From the NCBI GenBank assembly GCA_963753115.1, contig CAVWBB010000018.1:180902-244901 (forward strand): a stretch of 64,000 bases of DNA, given 5' to 3'. The translations under genes were made by a program, and so were the position numbers. The notes beneath the pieces are model-generated. The model saw only the letters and a program-made list of their open reading frames with translations. It had not been told where the DNA came from and searched no databases. Positions 50,976 to 60,113 of the stretch are shown here, piece after piece; position 1 is the stretch's first letter; each line of letters begins with the position of its first letter. The stretch comes from Bog-473 sp963753115 (GTDB lineage: Bacteria > Actinomycetota > Acidimicrobiia > Acidimicrobiales > RAAP-2).

Positions 50976-52589
50976 ATCACAGATCGGTGTGTCGGGCGCT
51001 CGCTCCACTGGCAGGTAGGCGAGCGCTCCGAACTTGCCTTGCGGAACGGGCGCCCAGGCGAGATAGAGAGCTTGACAACGCCCTTTCACGAACAACGTGC
51101 CCACCGGTGCCGGTTCCGGAACTTGCGAGCTGACGATCACCTTGTGGTCGAGGGGGTGCCCAGTAACGTCGCTGAAGGCACGCTGGACTTTGATGTAGTT
51201 CGCCACCTGGGTGGAGCTCGCGTAAATGTATGGGGCCACACTGAAGCCCAGGTTGGCCCAGACGCTCCACAACGCCAGCGCCCCGACGACAAGGGGCACG
51301 AACCTCGTCGTGGACCTCGGCCGTGAGACCAGCCGTCGCCACACGTCCACCAGGCCGATCATGGCGGCGAACACGAGCAAGGGTACGAAGTCGGCGATGT
51401 AGTGCTCGTAAACCCACCCGAAGATCATCATGGCAGCCGCGGGCACCGCTGAGGCGATCAGCAAGAGACGCAAAGCGCGGAACGGCTTGCTCCGGCCCGG
51501 CATGAAGGTCGTCGTCACGCCAATGAGGCCGGCGAAGAACAGCAGAGGCATGGAGAGCGGGATGCCGGCCGTGGGTTGCCCTCCGAACAATCCATTCGAT
51601 TGGCTCGGAAGATTGAGATAGGGGAAGACTGAACTGAAACTGAAATTCGCCGGGTCGACGTAATCAGACAAGGTGCTCGGGAGCCAGCGCAAGCTGAAGT
51701 AGTGCCCCCCGTTGATCCTCTGCAACCCTTCAATGTGGAAAAGCACCTGACTCGAGAAGGGCGCCCCGAACAAAACCCCGAACTTCACCATGTCGATGGC
51801 GCATCCGATCGCCATCGGCACGAACGCGGCGCCCGCTATTGGAAGAGCCCAGTGCCGAAGGGCCTGCCCCTCGCGCCCAAGGGCGAACCACAGCGCGACG
51901 AGAAACGTCGCAAGAACAGCGGCGTAGCCCGTCGTGCCCCGATTGAGGTCCGTAAGGAGTACGAGAGAGCCACAAAGCGCGATCCGCCTCCACGATGGAC
52001 GTTCGATCACGCCGACAAGCGCGAAGAGAGTCCCGCAAAAGAGCGCAACGCTCCAGGCTTCGTCCTCGGTAGCAGTCGCGGGGCGAGAAGCCAGGAAGAC
52101 GAGAACGGACCCGATCAAGATGGCGACCAGCAGTAGGCCGTACGACGAGGCTTCCAACCAACCCAGCGCGGCGTTGCCTCGAAGAAAGATCCGCAGCCGC
52201 CACAGGAGGAGAGAACAGAAGACAGCCGTGACGATCCAAGCCCCTGTTATGGATAACGCGGAGAGCCGGCCATCGAGTGAGCTAGTGAAGAGCAGCACGG
52301 GAATCCTGAGGAGCGAGGGAAAGATCCCGAAGTAGGTGTACTGGTGGCCGTGGGCGACGAAAGCTTCGTATTTGATGCTGCCCGGCGGAATCCACAAGTG
52401 ACCGTGCATGATGGCTCGTGCCTGAACCTCGTAGATGGTATTGGGGGTACCCGCTATAGACCGCAACGGATCGATCCGCCCTGTCCACTCGTCCCAGGCC
52501 ACCCAGAGGAACGGAATTGAGGCGCAGAGAATGACGACGATGTTGGTCGCGGCAAAACGACGGACGCCTGCGTGGGGGTCCGCCTCCAT
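50940..52589 (-). CDS. Polytopic membrane protein, probable polyprenyl-phosphate-sugar-dependent glycosyltransferase
   Basis: About 549 residues with roughly ten hydrophobic segments. The first external loop (SIAGTPNTIYEVQARAIMHG, then GHLWIPPGSIKYEAFVAHGH) follows the first helix (ATNIVVILCASIPFLWVAWD), the arrangement of GT-C transferases such as GT39/GT87, though I see no unambiguous DD/DE catalytic pair. Start ATG 52589 (MEADPHAGVRRF) or upstream 52640. Codon use includes more A/T third bases than neighbours, consistent with acquisition. Substrate unknown. Confidence 0.65.
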   Translation of the reverse strand: MEADPHAGVRRFAATNIVVILCASIPFLWVAWDEWTGRIDPLRSIAGTPNTIYEVQARAIMHGHLWIPPGSIKYEAFVAHGHQYTYFGIFPSLLRIPVLLFTSSLDGRLSALSITGAWIVTAVFCSLLLWRLRIFLRGNAALGWLEASSYGLLLVAILIGSVLVFLASRPATATEDEAWSVALFCGTLFALVGVIERPSWRRIALCGSLVLLTDLNRGTTGYAAVLATFLVALWFALGREGQALRHWALPIAGAAFVPMAIGCAIDMVKFGVLFGAPFSSQVLFHIEGLQRINGGHYFSLRWLPSTLSDYVDPANFSFSSVFPYLNLPSQSNGLFGGQPTAGIPLSMPLLFFAGLIGVTTTFMPGRSKPFRALRLLLIASAVPAAAMMIFGWVYEHYIADFVPLLVFAAMIGLVDVWRRLVSRPRSTTRFVPLVVGALALWSVWANLGFSVAPYIYASSTQVANYIKVQRAFSDVTGHPLDHKVIVSSQVPEPAPVGTLFVKGRCQALYLAWAPVPQGKFGALAYLPVERAPDTPICDSLIKERSTTKR

Positions 52590-52651
52590 CTGCCGCGATG
52601 CCGATTTCTCCCGTGTCGATCCCCTCCGCCAGTGACACATCTCGAAGATAG

Positions 52652-52865
52652 CTCCACGACATGCACGACTTCTATGCAAATGGCGCCGGAGCCACGACCA
52701 CACTGAACACCTACAGCCATCTCTTGCCTACCCGCGGAGGACCAGACTCGTCACGCCGCCGAGAGCTTGCTCCGTGACACCTTGGCGCCCGATCTCGCGG
52801 ACGTTCCGCGAACGTTGACCCAGAGTCAGCCGTCTGAACAGGTGATTCGCGAGATCAGGTGTTGA
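52652..52865 (+). pseudogene. Remnant of a tyrosine recombinase (phage-type integrase) C-terminus
   Basis: The plus strand reads LHDMHDFYANGAGATTTLNT and YSHLLPT, then one frame over PAEDQTRHAAESLL, with a stop at 52865. Actinobacterial integrases end with a catalytic HDLRHFYA box, then a conserved LGHxS/A segment, then TTTLxTYxHLxP with the active tyrosine and xxEDRTRxA. Here the box is mutated, the segment between is deleted, and there is a frameshift. The fragment overlaps the 3' end of ychF and marks the right boundary of the accessory patch. Confidence 0.65.
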
Positions 52866-53940
52866 AGCGGAACTCCACCACGTCGCCGTCACGCATGACG
52901 TAGTCCTTGCCCTCCATGCGCGCCCGCCCGGCTGTGCGTGCCGCGGCGACCGAGCCGGCTTCGAGGAGCTCCTCGAAACTGATGACCTCGGCCTTGATGA
53001 ACCCACGCTCGAAGTCGGTGTGGATGACACCGGCCGCCTTGGGGGCCGTGTCGCCGATGTGGATGGTCCACGCCCGCGCCTCCTTCGGCCCCGCAGTGAG
53101 GAAGGTCTGCAGCCCGAGCGTGGCGAACCCGACGTGGACCAGCTGCTCGAGTCCCGACTCCTCCTGGCCGTAGCTGCGCAGTAGCTCTGCGGCGTCCGCA
53201 GCATCGAGGCCGGCCACCTCAGCCTCGATCTGCGCGCACAGCACGATCGACGGGGCCGGAAGCACGCTCTCGGCCAGACGGGCGGCCAGGGCAGCGTCCC
53301 CCAGGGCGCCCTCATCGACGTTGAAGACGTAGATGAACGGCTTCGCCGTCAACAGATGCAGGTCGCGCAGCAGGGTGACGTCCACTTCGCCCTTCGAGGC
53401 CGCCTCCGTGATGGTGCGGCCGGCACCGAGTATCCGTTCCGCCGCCGCGACGGCCTCGACTGCCGGCTTGAGAGCCGCATCGCCCTTGGCCTCGCGGACG
53501 AGGCGCGGCAAGCGCTGCTCCACCGTCTGCAGGTCGGCCAGGATCAGCTCCGTGTTGATCGTCTCGATGTCGCCCGCGGGGTCCACCCGCGCGTCGACGT
53601 GCACGACGTCGTCATCGTGGAAGGCGCGCACCACCTGGCAGATGGCGTCGGTCTCGCGGATGGCGGCGAGGAACTGGTTGCCCAGACCCTCCCCCTGCGA
53701 CGCGCCGCGCACGAGGCCCGCAATGTCCACGAAGGTCACCGAGGCGGGAACGACGGGTGCCCCACCGTAGAGGTCCGCCAGCTGCTGCAGCCGCGCGTCG
53801 GGCACCGCCACCACCCCCACGTTGGGCTCAATGGTGGCGAAGGGATAGTTGGCTGCCAGGACTTCGTTGTTGGTCAGCGCGTTGAAGAGCGTCGACTTGC
53901 CGACGTTGGGCAGGCCGACGATGCCGATCGAAAGGCTCAC
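52855..53940 (-). CDS. ychF: Redox-regulated ATPase YchF (Obg-family)
   Basis: 361 residues from GTG 53940. The P-loop GIVGLPNVGKSTLFNALTNN is followed by NYPFATIEPNVGVVAVPDAR, DIAGLVRGASQGEGLGNQFL, a helical insert, the NVDEGAL region replacing NKxD (ATP specificity of YchF), and the C-terminal TGS-like domain KEARAWTIHIGDTAPKAAGV with IHTDFERGFIKAEVI. Binds ribosomes and ATP; role in translation or stress. It follows the PfkB gene by eleven bases. Confidence 0.95.
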   Translation of the reverse strand: MSLSIGIVGLPNVGKSTLFNALTNNEVLAANYPFATIEPNVGVVAVPDARLQQLADLYGGAPVVPASVTFVDIAGLVRGASQGEGLGNQFLAAIRETDAICQVVRAFHDDDVVHVDARVDPAGDIETINTELILADLQTVEQRLPRLVREAKGDAALKPAVEAVAAAERILGAGRTITEAASKGEVDVTLLRDLHLLTAKPFIYVFNVDEGALGDAALAARLAESVLPAPSIVLCAQIEAEVAGLDAADAAELLRSYGQEESGLEQLVHVGFATLGLQTFLTAGPKEARAWTIHIGDTAPKAAGVIHTDFERGFIKAEVISFEELLEAGSVAAARTAGRARMEGKDYVMRDGDVVEFRFNT

Positions 53941-53951
53941 GTGCCGGCCGG

Positions 53952-54998
53952 CTAGCCCGGGAGGAGGCCGGCGCCGGCGGCCAGCGCCTTGAGGTCGGCC
54001 TCGGGCCGGGCACCCGTGTGCGCGATCACTTCGGCGGCGCACAGTCCGCCGAGCCTTGTGCTCTCGACGGGTTCCATCCCGTGGGTCAGGCCGAAGAGGA
54101 ACCCTGCGGCGAAGAGGTCCCCCGCCCCGGTCGTGTCGAGCACCCGCGCCACCGGCGCCGCCGCGACCTCCTCGGGGCCACGGGCGGTCAGGACCGTGGC
54201 GCCCTGCGCACCCCGGGTCATCACGACGAGCAGTCCCGTCTCCTCGGCCGCCTCGAGCGCGTCCGTGTAGGAGGACACGCCGAAGAGCATGGTGATCTCC
54301 TCCTCGTTGCCGAGCAGGATGTCGACATCGTCGATCAGGAGGTCGAGGAATTCCCTCTGGTGGCGGCCGACGCAGAAGGGGTCGGAGAGCGACAGCGCGA
54401 CGGAGCCCTCTGCGGCGTGCACCGTCGCCGCGGCGTGGCGCATCGCCTCCTTGGCGGCGGGCACATCCCACAGATAGCCCTCGAGCAGCACAATGGAGGC
54501 TCGGGCGACGAACGCCTCCGGGACGCCCTTGGGTGAGAGCGTCGAGGCGGCCCCCAGATAGGTCCCCATGGTGCGGTCGGCGTCGCTGGTGATGAGCACC
54601 ATGCAGCGCCCGGTGCCGAGGCCGTCTCCGATTGCCGTCTCGCTCAGGTGAGGTTCGAACTCGACCCCGGCCGCCCGCAGGTTCTCGGCGTAGGTGCGGC
54701 CCACCTCGTCGTCGGCGACGGCACCCACGAAACCGGCTGTGCCGCCGAGCTCGGCGATCCCGGCCGTGGTGTTGGCCACTGAGCCGCCCGAGACGTAGCG
54801 GGGCGCATCCATGCCCTCCTGCACCGTCGTGGCAGTCTCCAGGTCGATCAGGGTCATCGATCCCTTCTCCAGCCCGACCTGGGCTAACTGTTCGTCGGTC
54901 GCCAGTTCGATGACATCGAGCAAGGGCGAACCGATGGCCACGACGTCGAGATCACGGGCGTCGCCATTGTGGGCGGGTTGGGCTTCGTCAGCGGGCAC
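53952..54998 (-). CDS. PfkB-family sugar/nucleoside kinase (adenosine-kinase-like)
   Basis: 348 residues from GTG 54998. LDVVAIGSPLLDVIELATDE, the substrate signature YVSGGSVANTTAGIAELGG, GTYLGAASTLS, and the ATP/anion-hole motif VLDTTGAGDLFAAGFLFGLT are intact. Actinobacterial homologues are called adenosine kinase or carbohydrate kinase; substrate unproven. A start at GTG 55022 is possible but would place the palindrome at 55010-55031 inside the coding region. It is divergent from pepN. Confidence 0.87.
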   Translation of the reverse strand: MPADEAQPAHNGDARDLDVVAIGSPLLDVIELATDEQLAQVGLEKGSMTLIDLETATTVQEGMDAPRYVSGGSVANTTAGIAELGGTAGFVGAVADDEVGRTYAENLRAAGVEFEPHLSETAIGDGLGTGRCMVLITSDADRTMGTYLGAASTLSPKGVPEAFVARASIVLLEGYLWDVPAAKEAMRHAAATVHAAEGSVALSLSDPFCVGRHQREFLDLLIDDVDILLGNEEEITMLFGVSSYTDALEAAEETGLLVVMTRGAQGATVLTARGPEEVAAAPVARVLDTTGAGDLFAAGFLFGLTHGMEPVESTRLGGLCAAEVIAHTGARPEADLKALAAGAGLLPG

Positions 54999-55009
54999 GA
55001 AGCGAGAAA

Positions 55010-55031
55010 CTACCCGCGGCACCGCGGGTAG
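55010..55031. promoter_or_regulatory. Perfect palindrome in the pfkB-pepN divergent gap
   Basis: CTACCCGCGG-CA-CCGCGGGTAG, 10-base arms with a 2-base centre, lying in the 42 bases between the two divergent starts. It could be an operator for a dimeric repressor covering both promoters, or a cruciform. No known regulator consensus is recognised. Confidence 0.55.
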
Positions 55032-55040
55032 CCTTCACGG

Positions 55041-57653
55041 ATGCCTTCAGCTCCCACCCCAGCTGTCGCGTCCGCTTCCGAGCCGTTCCGCTTGCCCCGG
55101 ACGATCGAGCCGGAGACGTACCGCATCGAAATCGAGCCGGACGTGGCCTCCGCCACCTTCTCGGGCACCGTCGGGATCGACGCCATCGTCCACGAGGCGG
55201 CCGAAGAGATCGTGCTCAATGCGGCCGAGCTGGCCATCAGCGACGTCGAGGTGCTGACGGCCGACGGCACCACCATGGCCTGCAGCGTCGTCTTCAACGA
55301 CGACCTCGAGCAGGTCACCTTCCGGCCCCCTGACCTGCTCCCCCCTGGTCCGTGCACCATCAGCTGCCGGTTCAGCGGCACGCTCAACGACAAGCTCCGC
55401 GGCTTCTACCGCTCCACCTACACGGGCCTCGACGGCGAGCCCCAGACCATGGCCACGACCCAGTTCGAGTCCGTCGACGCCAGGCGGTCCTTTCCCTGCT
55501 TCGACGAGCCGGACCGCAAGGCCGTCTTCGAGATCGCCCTGATCGTCGAGCCCGATGTCGAGGCCATTTCGAACTCCCCGGTCGTCGGGATCGACGAGGT
55601 GGGCAGCAAGCGGCGCATCCGCTTCTCCCCCACCATGAAGATGTCGACGTATCTCGTTGCCTTCATCGTCGGCAAACTCGAGATCTCCGAGACCATCGAC
55701 GTGGACGGGGTCCCCTTGCGCGTCGTCTGCACCCCCGGGAAGCTGCCACTGGCCGGGTTCGCGCTGGAGGTCGGCGCGTTCGCGCTGCGCTTCTTCACGG
55801 AGTACTTCAACATCCCCTATCCCGGTGACAAGGTGGACCTCGTCGCCATCCCCGACTTCGCAGCCGGCGCCATGGAGAACCTGGGCTGCATCACGTTCCG
55901 CGACACCGCTCTCCTCGTCGACCAGGACGAAGCGGCCCGCGCCGAGCTCGAGCGCGTGGCGGATGTCATTGCGCACGAGCTGGCGCACATGTGGTTCGGC
56001 GACCTGGTCACCATGGGTTGGTGGGAGGGCATCTGGCTCAACGAGGCCTTCGCCACCTTCATGGAGACGCTCTGCGTCGACGCCTTCCGGCCGTCGTGGG
56101 ACCGCTGGATCGGCTTCGCGCCATCCCGGGAGGCGGCCCTGCAGGTGGACGCGCTGCACCTGACCCGCCCGATCGAATACCCGGTCGGCCCGCCCAAGGA
56201 AGCGGAAGGCATGTTCGACGTGCTGACCTACGAGAAGGGCTGCGGCGTCCTCCGCATGCTCGAGCAGCACATCGGGCCCGAGGTGTTCCGCGACGGCGTC
56301 CGGACCTATCTCAAGGCGCACGCCTACGGCAACACGGTGACCAGCGATCTGTGGGACGCCCTCGAGAACGCCAGCGGCGCCCCGGTGCGCGACGTCATGG
56401 ACACCTTCATTCTCCAGGGCGGGCACCCGCTGGTGTCCCTGCGCGGAGCCGCCCTCAGCCAGCAGCCCTTCGCACTGGGACCAGTTCCCGCAGGCGCCAC
56501 CTCGTCAATCGGGTCGGAATGGCGCGTGCCGGTGGCCGTGCGGGCGGTCCCCGCCGACGGTGAGCCCGGCGCGCCGGTGCGCCACTTGGTCCTCGACGCG
56601 GCACCCGAGACGATCCCCGAGGCCACGCAGGGACTGGCGGTGGTCAATGCCGGCGGTTGGGGCATGTTCCGCGTCGGCTACGAGACCGCACACCGCACGG
56701 CGCTGGCCGAGCATCTTTCCGATCTGACGCCCCTGGAGCGGGCGAACCTGGTGGCCGACACCTGGGCGACGACCCTGGCCGGCCACTCGACGCTGCAGGA
56801 CTTCCTCGTCCTGGCGGCCCGGCTCGGCGAAGAGCCCGAGCCTGCCGCCTGGTCACCGGTCGGGAACGCGCTGGGCCTCACCAAGCGAATCGCTCTACCC
56901 GAGCACGAGGAGGCCCTCCACGAGGCCGTCGGCGCGCTCATGGGGCCCACGCAGCGTCGCTTGGGCTTCGACGCCACACCGGGCGAGAACGACCGCACGC
57001 CGACGTTGCGCGCGCTGGCCATCAACCTCCTAGGCACGGTGGGTGCCGACCCCGCCGTCCGGGCGGAGGCGGCCCGGCGTTTCGACGCCTCGCCCATCGG
57101 CGGCGGATCGGGCGACCCGATCCCGCCCGACATCGAGTCAGCGACACTGGCCGTCGTCTCGCAGCTCCTGCGGCCCGGTGACTACGACGCGCTGCTGGAG
57201 CGCTACCGGAACGCGGCGACTCCCCAGGAGGAGATGCGCTCACTGGGGGCGCTGTCCGGATTCCCCGACGTCGACCTGTGCCTGCGCACGTTCGACCTGG
57301 CCATGACCGAGGTGCGCAGCCAGAACGGGTTCGTCGTCCTCGGCGCGCTCCTCGCCAACCCCGTGGGCAACCAGGCGGTCTGGACGCGGTTGACCGAGAA
57401 CTGGGACGCGGTCCTCGACCGCTTCCCGAAGAACGCTCCCCCTCGCATCGTGGAGGCGATCCCCGCCTTGTGCGGCGATGCCGACTTCGCCGAGGACGCC
57501 ATCGCCTTCCTCGACGCTCATCCCCTGTCCTCCGGCCCGCGCCGGGTGGCCCAATCGGTGGAGCGGCTCCGGGTCAACCTGGCCTTCGCCTCTCGCGAGC
57601 GGGCCGGACTGGCGGACTCGCTGCGCGCGGCCCGCACATCGACCTCTTCGTGA
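55041..57653 (+). CDS. pepN: Aminopeptidase N (M1 family)
   Basis: 870 residues, family length. GAMENLGCITFRDTALL is the exopeptidase motif, and the zinc site HExxH-x18-E reads VIAHELAHMWFGDLVTMGWW with the third ligand in WLNEAFATFME. Upstream SFPCFDEPDRKAVFEI and the catalytic tyrosine region DVLTYEKGCGVLRML match M1 enzymes. Removes N-terminal residues from peptides in the cytosol. The GTGA overlap joins it to the methyltransferase gene. Confidence 0.95.
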   Translation: MPSAPTPAVASASEPFRLPRTIEPETYRIEIEPDVASATFSGTVGIDAIVHEAAEEIVLNAAELAISDVEVLTADGTTMACSVVFNDDLEQVTFRPPDLLPPGPCTISCRFSGTLNDKLRGFYRSTYTGLDGEPQTMATTQFESVDARRSFPCFDEPDRKAVFEIALIVEPDVEAISNSPVVGIDEVGSKRRIRFSPTMKMSTYLVAFIVGKLEISETIDVDGVPLRVVCTPGKLPLAGFALEVGAFALRFFTEYFNIPYPGDKVDLVAIPDFAAGAMENLGCITFRDTALLVDQDEAARAELERVADVIAHELAHMWFGDLVTMGWWEGIWLNEAFATFMETLCVDAFRPSWDRWIGFAPSREAALQVDALHLTRPIEYPVGPPKEAEGMFDVLTYEKGCGVLRMLEQHIGPEVFRDGVRTYLKAHAYGNTVTSDLWDALENASGAPVRDVMDTFILQGGHPLVSLRGAALSQQPFALGPVPAGATSSIGSEWRVPVAVRAVPADGEPGAPVRHLVLDAAPETIPEATQGLAVVNAGGWGMFRVGYETAHRTALAEHLSDLTPLERANLVADTWATTLAGHSTLQDFLVLAARLGEEPEPAAWSPVGNALGLTKRIALPEHEEALHEAVGALMGPTQRRLGFDATPGENDRTPTLRALAINLLGTVGADPAVRAEAARRFDASPIGGGSGDPIPPDIESATLAVVSQLLRPGDYDALLERYRNAATPQEEMRSLGALSGFPDVDLCLRTFDLAMTEVRSQNGFVVLGALLANPVGNQAVWTRLTENWDAVLDRFPKNAPPRIVEAIPALCGDADFAEDAIAFLDAHPLSSGPRRVAQSVERLRVNLAFASRERAGLADSLRAARTSTSS

Positions 57654-58342
57654 CCGGCGCTGTCGCCGGAGCCGGCGCCGGCGATTCGGCGCGTGTGCGG
57701 GCATTGTTCGCGCAGGCCCGGACCACGCGGGGCTTCATGCCCGACGACGAAGGCGAGGCGCTCTTCGCCGCTGCCCTGCGGGCCGGCGAGGCCGGCGTGG
57801 CGGCGGCCACGCCCACCACCTTCGTCGAGATCGGCGCCTGGTGCGGCAAGTCGACCGTGTACATCGGCGCGGCAGCGGAGGCCACGGGTGCCGCGCTGCT
57901 CTCCATCGACCACCACCGCGGCTCGGAGGAGAACCAACCCGGCTGGGAGTACCACGAACCCGACCTCGTCGACCCCGCCATCGGGCGCATCGACACGCTG
58001 CCCTTCTGGCGCCGAACCATCACCGACGCTGGGTTGGAGGGCTCGGTGATGGGGATCGTGGGCGACTCCCCCACCTTGGCGGCCCGGTGGGACCGCCCGC
58101 TCGCCTTCTGCTTCATCGACGGCGGCCATGGCGAGGGGCCCGCCTGGGCGGACTTCAACGGCTGGGCCCCCCACGTTGCGCTCGGCGGATGGCTGGCCAT
58201 CCACGACGTGTTCCCCGATCCGGCCGACGGCGGGCGACCGCCCTACGAGCTCTACTGCGCCGCGCTCGATTCGGGTGCGTTCACCGACGACGGCGCCTGC
58301 GGCAGCCTGCGCGTGCTGCGTCGGATTTCGCCGCCGCGCTGA
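57650..58342 (+). CDS. Class I SAM-dependent methyltransferase (MDMPI/CmcI-like fold)
   Basis: 230 residues from GTG 57650. The SAM loop TTFVEIGAWCGKSTVYIGAA is followed by LLSIDHHRGSEENQPGWEYH and the acidic pair in FCFIDGGHGEGPAWADFNGW, then GGWLAIHDVFPDP. This pattern (E-I-G-x-x-x-G-K-S-T; D-G-x-H) is that of CmcI/macrocin O-methyltransferase-like proteins often seen in surface-glycan loci. Substrate unknown. It is coupled to pepN and converges on the MFS gene. Confidence 0.87.
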   Translation: MTGAVAGAGAGDSARVRALFAQARTTRGFMPDDEGEALFAAALRAGEAGVAAATPTTFVEIGAWCGKSTVYIGAAAEATGAALLSIDHHRGSEENQPGWEYHEPDLVDPAIGRIDTLPFWRRTITDAGLEGSVMGIVGDSPTLAARWDRPLAFCFIDGGHGEGPAWADFNGWAPHVALGGWLAIHDVFPDPADGGRPPYELYCAALDSGAFTDDGACGSLRVLRRISPPR

Positions 58343-58377
58343 ACGCGTCGAGGGCTGGCCGGCGCACAGCCGTCGGG

Positions 58378-59961
58378 TCAGGCGGTCGAGTCCGCCCCTT
58401 CAACCGTCGTCACCCCTGTCACCACGCCGCGCGGCTGGCCGATGGCGACTGCCCCTGCGTCCGAACGCAGGCCGACCGCAGCCACGAGGGCGGCGGCCAG
58501 CGTCGAACCGGCCGCCACGAACAGCGCCAGGTGGTACCCAGACACGAAGGCGGCCACTGCGTCGGGCCGGTACTGGGTGCCGAGCGCGTGCGTGACGGTC
58601 GTGATCTGCCCGCCGGCGACGTACTGGGCCTGCCCCGCCGCGCCCGCCACGCCGGCGGTGCGGGTCGCCCACGATGTCGTGGCGGCGTGCACGCCGATGG
58701 TCCCGAGCACCGCCAGCCCCACTGAAGTCCCGATCTGCCGTGCTGCGTTGACGAGCCCCGACGCGCCGCCCGAGACGCCGGGAGGCACGTCGCGCATGGC
58801 GACGTTGACGACGCCCGGGACCAGCGTGCCCCACCCCACGCCCACCAGCACGTAACCGACGAAGGCCAACGCGAACGGTGTGGTGTCCGAGAGCAGCGCG
58901 AGGACGGCGACCCCCGCTGCTCCCAGCAGGCACCCGGTGACCACGATCACGACGGGCTGAAATCGGCGACGGAACCTGCCGGCGGATTGGGCCGCCACGA
59001 TGAACGGGATGTTCATGGACAGCCACGAGATGCCGGTGCGGAACGGAGACCATCCGTCCACGTTCTGGAAGAGCAGCGTGACGTAGAACATCACCCCGGC
59101 CAGCGCCAGGTAGGTGAGGAGATAGACGCCGCACCCGGAGACGAAGCTGCGGGCGCGCAGCAGGCTCGGCGGCAGCATCGGCGACGACGTCCGGCCCTCC
59201 CACAGGAGGAAGAACACCACCAGGACCACGCCGGCCACCAGCGGCCCGGCGACGTCGAGGGATGCCCAGGCGTGGCTCGACGACTCGATCAGCCCGAAGG
59301 TGATGCCGAAGAGCCCGAGGGCGATGGCGAGCATCCCCACCACGTCGAGCGCCCGCCCCTCCGGGTTGCGTGACTCGGTGACGGCCACAGACGCGAGGAT
59401 GAGGCCGGCGACCCCCACCGGGACGTTGACCCAGAAGACAGAGGACCAGTCGAAGACCGACAGGAGAGCGCCACCGACCACCGGGCCCAGCCCGAAGCCG
59501 AGACCTGAGATGGCGGCCCACATCCCGAACGCGCCGGCGCGCCGTTCCACCGGGTACGTCTCGGTGAGGATGGCCAAGGTCAGGGCCGACATGAACGCGC
59601 CGCCCGCTCCCTGGAGGGCGCGCGATCCGATGAGTGCCAGGTCCGACGTCGAGAGGGCGCAGGCCACCGAGCCGACGGTGAAGACGACCATGCCGATGAG
59701 GAAGAACCGCTTCCGCCCGAAGCGGTCCCCCAGCGCGCCCCCGAGCGGGATGAAGGCGGCGAGGCTGAGGGCGTACGCGCTGATCACCCACTCGAGTTGG
59801 CCCGCCGTCATGTGCAGCTCTCGCTGGATGGACGGCAGCGCGGTGTTGACGATGGTGACGTCGAGCAGGGTCATGCCCTGGGCGATGCACATCGCCACCA
59901 GGGTCAGGCGGCGTCGCCGCGTGACACGCGGGTCCTCGGCGGCGGTCAGCCGGTCAGACAA
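58378..59961 (-). CDS. MFS exporter, DHA2 (14-TM) family
   Basis: 527 residues from TTG 59961. Motif A is GALGDRFGRKRFFLIG, and motif C-like segment LGFGLGPVVGGALLSVFDW marks a drug:H+ antiporter; the N-terminus MCIAQGMTLLDVTIVNTALP is the DHA2 signature. About 14 hydrophobic helices, ending in a soluble tail. Substrate (drug, lipid or metabolite) is unknown. No TetR-type regulator lies next to it. Confidence 0.92.
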   Translation of the reverse strand: MSDRLTAAEDPRVTRRRRLTLVAMCIAQGMTLLDVTIVNTALPSIQRELHMTAGQLEWVISAYALSLAAFIPLGGALGDRFGRKRFFLIGMVVFTVGSVACALSTSDLALIGSRALQGAGGAFMSALTLAILTETYPVERRAGAFGMWAAISGLGFGLGPVVGGALLSVFDWSSVFWVNVPVGVAGLILASVAVTESRNPEGRALDVVGMLAIALGLFGITFGLIESSSHAWASLDVAGPLVAGVVLVVFFLLWEGRTSSPMLPPSLLRARSFVSGCGVYLLTYLALAGVMFYVTLLFQNVDGWSPFRTGISWLSMNIPFIVAAQSAGRFRRRFQPVVIVVTGCLLGAAGVAVLALLSDTTPFALAFVGYVLVGVGWGTLVPGVVNVAMRDVPPGVSGGASGLVNAARQIGTSVGLAVLGTIGVHAATTSWATRTAGVAGAAGQAQYVAGGQITTVTHALGTQYRPDAVAAFVSGYHLALFVAAGSTLAAALVAAVGLRSDAGAVAIGQPRGVVTGVTTVEGADSTA

Positions 59962-60113
59962 CTGGCGTGGAGCGTCGGCGGCGGGGGCTGCATCGGAATC
60001 GGGACCGAACCTACCCGCCCGGGTGGGCTTCCTGGCGCGTAGGCGCAGGCGCAGGGTGCTGGTCGGCGGCGCCGTTCGGACGGGGCCCCGTGGCCGCCGA
60101 CGAGGTGGGCGGG

